Source: Micromonospora avicenniae (GTDB lineage: Bacteria; Actinomycetota; Actinomycetes; Mycobacteriales; Micromonosporaceae). Taken from it: 64,000 bases of DNA. Shown here in pieces: positions 59,782 through 64,000 of the stretch. Numbering within the stretch: position 1 is the stretch's first letter; each line of letters opens with the position of its first letter. The position numbers were made by a program, and so were the translations under genes. The notes below the pieces were generated by a model. The model was not told the origin of the DNA. It was given only the letters and a program-made list of their open reading frames with translations, and ran no database searches. The DNA lies in contig NZ_FTNF01000005.1 of the NCBI RefSeq assembly GCF_900156065.1, forward strand, positions 248,001 through 312,000. Reading direction: 5' to 3'.

Positions 59782-60752
59782 TGAACATCCTGCTCTGGCA
59801 CGTGCACGGCTCCTGGACCACCGCGTTCGTGCACGGCCGGCACCGCTACCTCGTCCCGGCCACTGCCGACCGCGGCCCCTACGGTCTCGGCCGTGCCCGC
59901 ACCTATCCCTGGCCGGACAGCGCGGTCGAGGTCAGCCCCGACGACCTTTCCGACGCCGACGTGGACGTGGTCATCCTGCAACGCCCCGAGGAGTTCGATC
60001 TCGCCGAGCAGTGGCTGGGCCGCCGCCCCGGCCGCGACGTGCCCGCCGTCTACGTCGAGCACAACACCCCCAAGGACGGCGACATCCCGCACAGTCGTCA
60101 CCCCATGGCCGACCGCGACGACCTGCTCGTCGCGCACGTCACGGCGTTCAACCAGCTCTTCTGGGACACCGGCGGAACCCGCACGGCCGTGATCGACCAC
60201 GGCATCGTGCCGCCGACGGTGGAGTACACCGGGGAACTCGACCGGCTCGCCGTCGTGATCAACGAGCCGGTACGCCGTTGGCGGGTGACCGGCACCGACC
60301 TGCTTCCCCGGTTCGCCGAGATCGCCCCGCTGGACGTCTTCGGCATGAAGGTGACCGGGCTGGCCGAGCACCTCGGGCTGCCGCCTGAACAGGTGACCAG
60401 CCACGACGACGTGCCGCAGTCCCGCATGCACGAGGAACTGGCCCGGCGGCGCGCGTACCTGCATCTGTGCCGGTGGACGTCGCTCGGGCTGAGCCTCATC
60501 GAGGCGATGACGATCGGCATGCCGGTCGTCGCGCTCGCCACCACCGAGGCGGTGATGGCGGTACCGCCGGGAGCGGGCGCTCTCGACACCCGCGTCGACA
60601 CCCTGTTGGACGCCACCCGCCGGTTCATGGCCGAGCCGGCGCTCGCGCGGCAGGCGGGCTCGGTGGCCCGGGCCACGGCCCGCGACCGGTACGGCCTCGA
60701 CCGTTTCCTCGCCGACTGGGACCGGCTGCTGGAGGAGGAAGTATGCGCATAG
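59781..60752 (+). CDS. Glycosyltransferase
   Basis: A 323-residue enzyme of the GT-B class. N-terminal strand NILLWHVHGSWTTAFVHG; the middle has VVILQRPEEFDLAEQWLG and VYVEHNTPKDGD; the C-terminal nucleotide-sugar region shows LHLCRWTSLGLSLIEAMTIGMPVVALATTEA, as in GT4 enzymes. ATG overlaps the preceding stop (TGATG). Sits inside the heptose gene set and probably adds a sugar to the same glycan; donor unknown. Confidence 0.8.
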   Translation: MNILLWHVHGSWTTAFVHGRHRYLVPATADRGPYGLGRARTYPWPDSAVEVSPDDLSDADVDVVILQRPEEFDLAEQWLGRRPGRDVPAVYVEHNTPKDGDIPHSRHPMADRDDLLVAHVTAFNQLFWDTGGTRTAVIDHGIVPPTVEYTGELDRLAVVINEPVRRWRVTGTDLLPRFAEIAPLDVFGMKVTGLAEHLGLPPEQVTSHDDVPQSRMHEELARRRAYLHLCRWTSLGLSLIEAMTIGMPVVALATTEAVMAVPPGAGALDTRVDTLLDATRRFMAEPALARQAGSVARATARDRYGLDRFLADWDRLLEEEVCA

Positions 60753-61960
60753 CGATGATCTCGGAGCACGCCAGCCCGCTCGCCATCCTCGGCGGGGAGG
60801 ACGCCGGCGGCCAGAACACGCATGTCGCGGAGCTCTCCGCCGCGCTCGCGGCCGCCGGGCACGACGTGCGGGTGTACACCCGACGCGACGCCGTGGACCT
60901 GCCGGTGACGGTACGCAGCCCGGACGGGTACGACGTCGTGCACGTACCGGCCGGACCGGCGGAGCCGCTGGCCAAGGACGCGCTGCTGCCGCACATGAAG
61001 GAGTTCAGCCGCTGGCTGGTCGAGCGGTGGCGGGGTGGCGACTGGGTGCCCGAGGTGATCCACGCGCACTTCTGGATGAGTGGGCTCGCCGCGCTCGCCG
61101 CCGGCCGGCAGACCGGGGTGCCGGTGGTGCAGACGTACCACGCGCTCGGCGTCGTGAAACGCCGCTACCAGGGGGTTCAGGACACCAGCCCGGCCCGGCG
61201 GGTGGCGTACGAGCGGGAGCTGGGCCGGTCGGTGGACCGGGTGATCGCCCAGTGCCAGGACGAGGTCGGCGAGCTGGTCCGGATGGGCGTGCCCCGGTCC
61301 CGGATGACGGTGATCCCGTCCGGGGTGAACCTGAGCACCTTCGCTCCGCTCGGTCCGGCCGCCGAGCGGCAACCGGGGCGGCCCCGGATCCTGACCGTCG
61401 GCCGGCTGGTGGAACGCAAGGGCTTCCAGACGGTCGTCCGGGCGATGGCGCTGGTCCCCGACGCCGAGTGCGTGGTGGTCGGCGGGCCGCCGGCCGGGCT
61501 GCTCGAGAGTGACCCGTACGCCCGGCGGCTGCGCGCCCTCGCGCGTACCTGCCGGGTGGCCGACCGGGTGCGCCTGGTCGGCGCGGTGCCGCGGGAGGAG
61601 ATGGGCCGCTGGTACCGCTCGGCGGACATCCTGGTCGCCGCGCCCTGGTACGAGCCGTTCGGGCTCACCCCGTTGGAGGCGATGGCCTGCGGCGTACCGG
61701 TGATCGGCACGGCGGTGGGCGGGCTCAGGGACACCGTGGTCGAAGGGGTCACCGGTGACCTGGTCCCGGCTCGCGATCCCCGCGCCCTGGGCACCGCGAT
61801 CCAGCGGCTGCTCGACGACCGGATCCGCCGGTTCGCGTACGCCACCGCCGCACAGGAACGCGCCCGCCTGCGCTACTCGTGGGCGGCGACCGCCGAGCGG
61901 CTGGCGGAGGTCTACAACGAGGTGGCCGCGGTGCACCGGCCGACCGGGGTGGTGGCCTGA
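60743..61960 (+). CDS. GT4 family glycosyltransferase
   Basis: A 405-residue GT4 enzyme. Motifs: MISEHASPLAILGGEDAGGQNTHVAEL (acceptor-side loop like MshA and sucrose synthases), VIHAHFWMSG, VIPSGVNLSTF, ILTVGRLVERKGFQTVV and the donor signature WYEPFGLTPLEAMACGVPVIG. Overlaps the previous gene by ten bases with GGAGGAGG ahead; likely in the heptose operon. Resembles the D-inositol-3-phosphate glycosyltransferase group but the genomic context suggests another acceptor. Confidence 0.88.
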   Translation: MRIAMISEHASPLAILGGEDAGGQNTHVAELSAALAAAGHDVRVYTRRDAVDLPVTVRSPDGYDVVHVPAGPAEPLAKDALLPHMKEFSRWLVERWRGGDWVPEVIHAHFWMSGLAALAAGRQTGVPVVQTYHALGVVKRRYQGVQDTSPARRVAYERELGRSVDRVIAQCQDEVGELVRMGVPRSRMTVIPSGVNLSTFAPLGPAAERQPGRPRILTVGRLVERKGFQTVVRAMALVPDAECVVVGGPPAGLLESDPYARRLRALARTCRVADRVRLVGAVPREEMGRWYRSADILVAAPWYEPFGLTPLEAMACGVPVIGTAVGGLRDTVVEGVTGDLVPARDPRALGTAIQRLLDDRIRRFAYATAAQERARLRYSWAATAERLAEVYNEVAAVHRPTGVVA

Positions 61961-62646
61961 TGGCGACCTCGCTGCTCGACGCCCACCTGGCGAACCTGGC
62001 CGCGGCCCTGCTGCCGTACCGGGAGTGCGAGCGGCTGCTCTCCCGGTGGGGCGAGACGCTGGCCCGCCGGCTGGCCGGCGGTGGGCGGCTGCTGGTGGCC
62101 GGCAACGGCGGCAGCGCCGCCGAGGCGCAGCACCTCACCGCCGAACTCGTGGGCAAGCTCCGCGACGACCGCCAGCCCCTGTCCGCCATCGCCCTGCACG
62201 CCGAGAGCTCGGCGGTCACCGCCATCGCCAACGACTACGGCTACGACGAGGTCTTCGCCCGCCAGGTACGCGCCCACGGCCGCGACGGTGACATCCTCCT
62301 GCTGCTGTCCACCAGCGGCGCCAGCCGCAACCTGCTCACCGCCGCCCGGGCCGGCCGCGAGGCCGGCCTGCTCTGCTGGGCGTTCACCGGCCCCGCCCCG
62401 AACCCGCTCGCCGAGGCCTGTCACGAGGCGCTCGCCGTCGCCTCGCCGGACAGTCAGGTGGTGCAGGAGTTGCACCTGGTCTCCAGCCACGTGCTCTGCG
62501 AGTACGTCGACCAGGAGCTGCCCGCCGCGCTCGCCGCTGTGGCCGGTGCACCCGTCGACGAGCCGATCCCACCGGGCCGGGTGCGCGCCGGGGTGGAGGT
62601 GGTGCTCGACGGCGGAGCCGGGCAGCAGGTACAGGCGCGAGGATGA
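61960..62646 (+). CDS. gmhA: Phosphoheptose isomerase
   Basis: A 228-residue SIS-domain protein of the GmhA type, converting sedoheptulose 7-phosphate to D-glycero-D-manno-heptose 7-phosphate. Motifs: LLVAGNGGSAAEAQHLTAELVGK, IALHAESSAVTAIANDYGYDEVF, LLLSTSGASRN and QVVQELHLVSSHVLCEYVD with conserved catalytic Glu/His. ATG overlaps the GT4 stop by one base. First enzyme of ADP-heptose formation. Confidence 0.92.
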   Translation: MATSLLDAHLANLAAALLPYRECERLLSRWGETLARRLAGGGRLLVAGNGGSAAEAQHLTAELVGKLRDDRQPLSAIALHAESSAVTAIANDYGYDEVFARQVRAHGRDGDILLLLSTSGASRNLLTAARAGREAGLLCWAFTGPAPNPLAEACHEALAVASPDSQVVQELHLVSSHVLCEYVDQELPAALAAVAGAPVDEPIPPGRVRAGVEVVLDGGAGQQVQARG

Positions 62647-62656
62647 GGAGGGAAGC

Positions 62657-64000
62657 GTGACGGGACCCGTCGTGGTGGTCGGTGACACCCTGCTCGACCG
62701 GGATGTCGAGGGAATGGTCAGCCGGCTCTGTCCGGACTCGCCGGTGCCGGTGCTCGACGAGACCGGGTACGTCGACCGGCCCGGCGGCGCCGGCCTGGCC
62801 GCGGTCTTCGCCGCCGCTCAGGGCGCCGAGGTGGTGCTGGTGACCGCGCTCGCCGACGACGCCGGCGGAGCGCGGCTGAGTTCGTTGCTGACCGCGGCCG
62901 GCGTCCAGGTGTACGCGCTGCCGCTGGCCGGCGCCACGCCGAAGAAGATCCGGCTGCGGGCCGGCGGCCGGGTGCTGCTGCGCCACGACCGCGGTGGCGT
63001 ACCGGGCGAGCCCGGTGAGCCGGCCGAGGCGGTGCTGCGGGTCATCGCGAGCGCCTCCGCCGTCGTGGTCAGCGACTACGGCCGCGGGGTGGCCCGGCAG
63101 CCGGCGCTGCGCGCCGCGCTCGCCGCGACGCGGGCGCCGGTGGTCTGGGACCCGCACCCGCGTGGGCCGGGCGCGGTGCCCGGCGTGCAGCTGGCCACAC
63201 CGAACGAGGCCGAGGCGCGTGAGCTGATTCCGGCGCTGCCCGGTGCGACCCGGCTGGCCACCGCCTCGCGGGGCGCGCAGGGGCTGCGCCGACGGTGGCG
63301 GGCCGGCGCGGTCGCGGTGACCCTCGGTGGTGACGGTGCGCTGCTCTGCCACACCGACTCGACCCCGCTGGTGGTGCCCACACCGAGCACCGCCGAGGGA
63401 GACACCTGCGGGGCCGGCGACCGGTTCGCGGTCGCCGCCGGCCTCGCCCTGGCCCGGGGCGCGTTGGTGTCCGAGGCCGTGCAGGAGGCGGTCGCCGAGG
63501 CGTCCGCGTACGTAGCGGCCGGGGGAGTGGCGGCCGCGCTGCCGCCGCCGGCGAGTCGCGAGCCGGGGACGGTCACCGGTCCGGGCGCGGAGCGGATCGG
63601 CGTCACCGAGGTGGCCGCGGTGCTCGCCGAGGTACGCGCGCGCGGCGGCACGGTGGTGGCGACCGGGGGCTGCTTCGACCTGCTGCACGCGGGGCACGTC
63701 GCGACGTTGCAGGCGGCCCGGAAGCTCGGCGACTGCCTGATCGTCTGCCTGAACTCCGACTCCAGCGTGGCCGGATTGAAGGGCCCGGACCGGCCGGTCG
63801 TCCCGCAGGGCGACCGCGGCCGGTTGCTGGCGGCGCTGAGCTGTGTGGACGCGGTCATGATCTTCGACGAGCCGACGCCGCACGCGGCGCTGTCCTGGCT
63901 GCGCCCCGACATCTGGGTCAAGGGCGGCGACTACGCCACCGGCGCCGGGGACGCGCCGGCCCTGCCGGAGGCGGAGATCCTGCGCCGGTGGGGCGGTCAC
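62657..64000 (+). CDS. hldE: Bifunctional heptose 7-phosphate kinase / heptose 1-phosphate adenylyltransferase, cut by window edge
   Basis: An HldE-type protein; 448 codons are visible. The N-terminal PfkB-type kinase domain (PVVVVGDTLLDRDVEG, VTLGGDGALL, GDTCGAGDRFAVAAGLALA) phosphorylates C1, and the C-terminal adenylyltransferase domain (VVATGGCFDLLHAGHVATLQ, LKGPDRPVVPQGDRGRLLAAL, WVKGGDYA) makes the ADP-heptose. GTG 62657 with GAGGAGGG upstream. The frame runs off the right edge with the adenylyltransferase nearly complete. Confidence 0.92.
   Translation, partial: MTGPVVVVGDTLLDRDVEGMVSRLCPDSPVPVLDETGYVDRPGGAGLAAVFAAAQGAEVVLVTALADDAGGARLSSLLTAAGVQVYALPLAGATPKKIRLRAGGRVLLRHDRGGVPGEPGEPAEAVLRVIASASAVVVSDYGRGVARQPALRAALAATRAPVVWDPHPRGPGAVPGVQLATPNEAEARELIPALPGATRLATASRGAQGLRRRWRAGAVAVTLGGDGALLCHTDSTPLVVPTPSTAEGDTCGAGDRFAVAAGLALARGALVSEAVQEAVAEASAYVAAGGVAAALPPPASREPGTVTGPGAERIGVTEVAAVLAEVRARGGTVVATGGCFDLLHAGHVATLQAARKLGDCLIVCLNSDSSVAGLKGPDRPVVPQGDRGRLLAALSCVDAVMIFDEPTPHAALSWLRPDIWVKGGDYATGAGDAPALPEAEILRRWGGH

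Noticed and set aside
1-64000. CRISPR array, rRNA, prophage or transposase genes
   Set aside because: No regularly spaced repeats, rRNA sequences or recombinase/transposase motifs were seen anywhere in the window.

Overview
The window is very GC-rich actinobacterial DNA. Gene content points to a filamentous member of the Micromonosporaceae (Micromonospora-like): F420/LLM-type oxidoreductases, a class F sortase, an IdeR-boxed siderophore importer, a MhuD-type haem oxygenase, a SigB/SigF-family sigma factor, a SpoIIE-type phosphatase and many short-leader or leaderless genes. This is inference from content; no rRNA or tRNA gene is present to confirm it.

Layout. 1-4.9 kb: 3' part of hrpA, a blasticidin-S-deaminase-like enzyme and a YciI protein. 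5.0-9.1 kb: iron-siderophore ABC importer (two permeases, ATPase, lipoprotein) behind IdeR/DtxR boxes. 9.1-11.3 kb: an AbiEi/DUF559 nuclease-like gene bracketed by two nested palindromes of one family, then an unknown gene. 11.6-20.6 kb: secreted M14 carboxypeptidase, Ski2-like helicase, trmB, a secreted protein with a possible non-canonical sorting signal next to a class F sortase, mhuD, exonuclease III and a PAC2 protein. 21-30 kb: secreted transglycosylase-like protein, SGNH hydrolase, two LLM flavin oxidoreductases, an aldehyde dehydrogenase, a Na+/H+ antiporter and a UBP zinc finger. 30-36 kb: PP2C phosphatase, hrpB, SigB/F-family sigma factor. 36-47 kb: pirin with its MarR regulator, small enzymes, a second antiporter, and a PAS-GAF-SpoIIE-HATPase regulator. 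47-58 kb: MFS transporter and a stress/envelope set (DUF2795, SRPBCC, YihY, ChaB, aldehyde dehydrogenase, FAD oxidoreductase, SDR). 58-64 kb: ADP-heptose genes (GmhB-GT9 fusion, two glycosyltransferases, gmhA, hldE), cut by the right edge.

How it fits together. Several stress-type genes carry GTTT-N14-16-GGGTAN promoters immediately upstream, the SigB/SigF class, so the sigma factor at 33.9-34.7 kb probably drives a local regulon, with the SpoIIE/HATPase protein as a candidate regulator of such a pathway. The heptose operon suggests a heptosylated envelope glycan or metabolite in a Gram-positive bacterium. The most unusual element is the pair of nested hairpins (about 9.2 and 10.4 kb), with different sequences but the same architecture, on either side of a nuclease-like gene.
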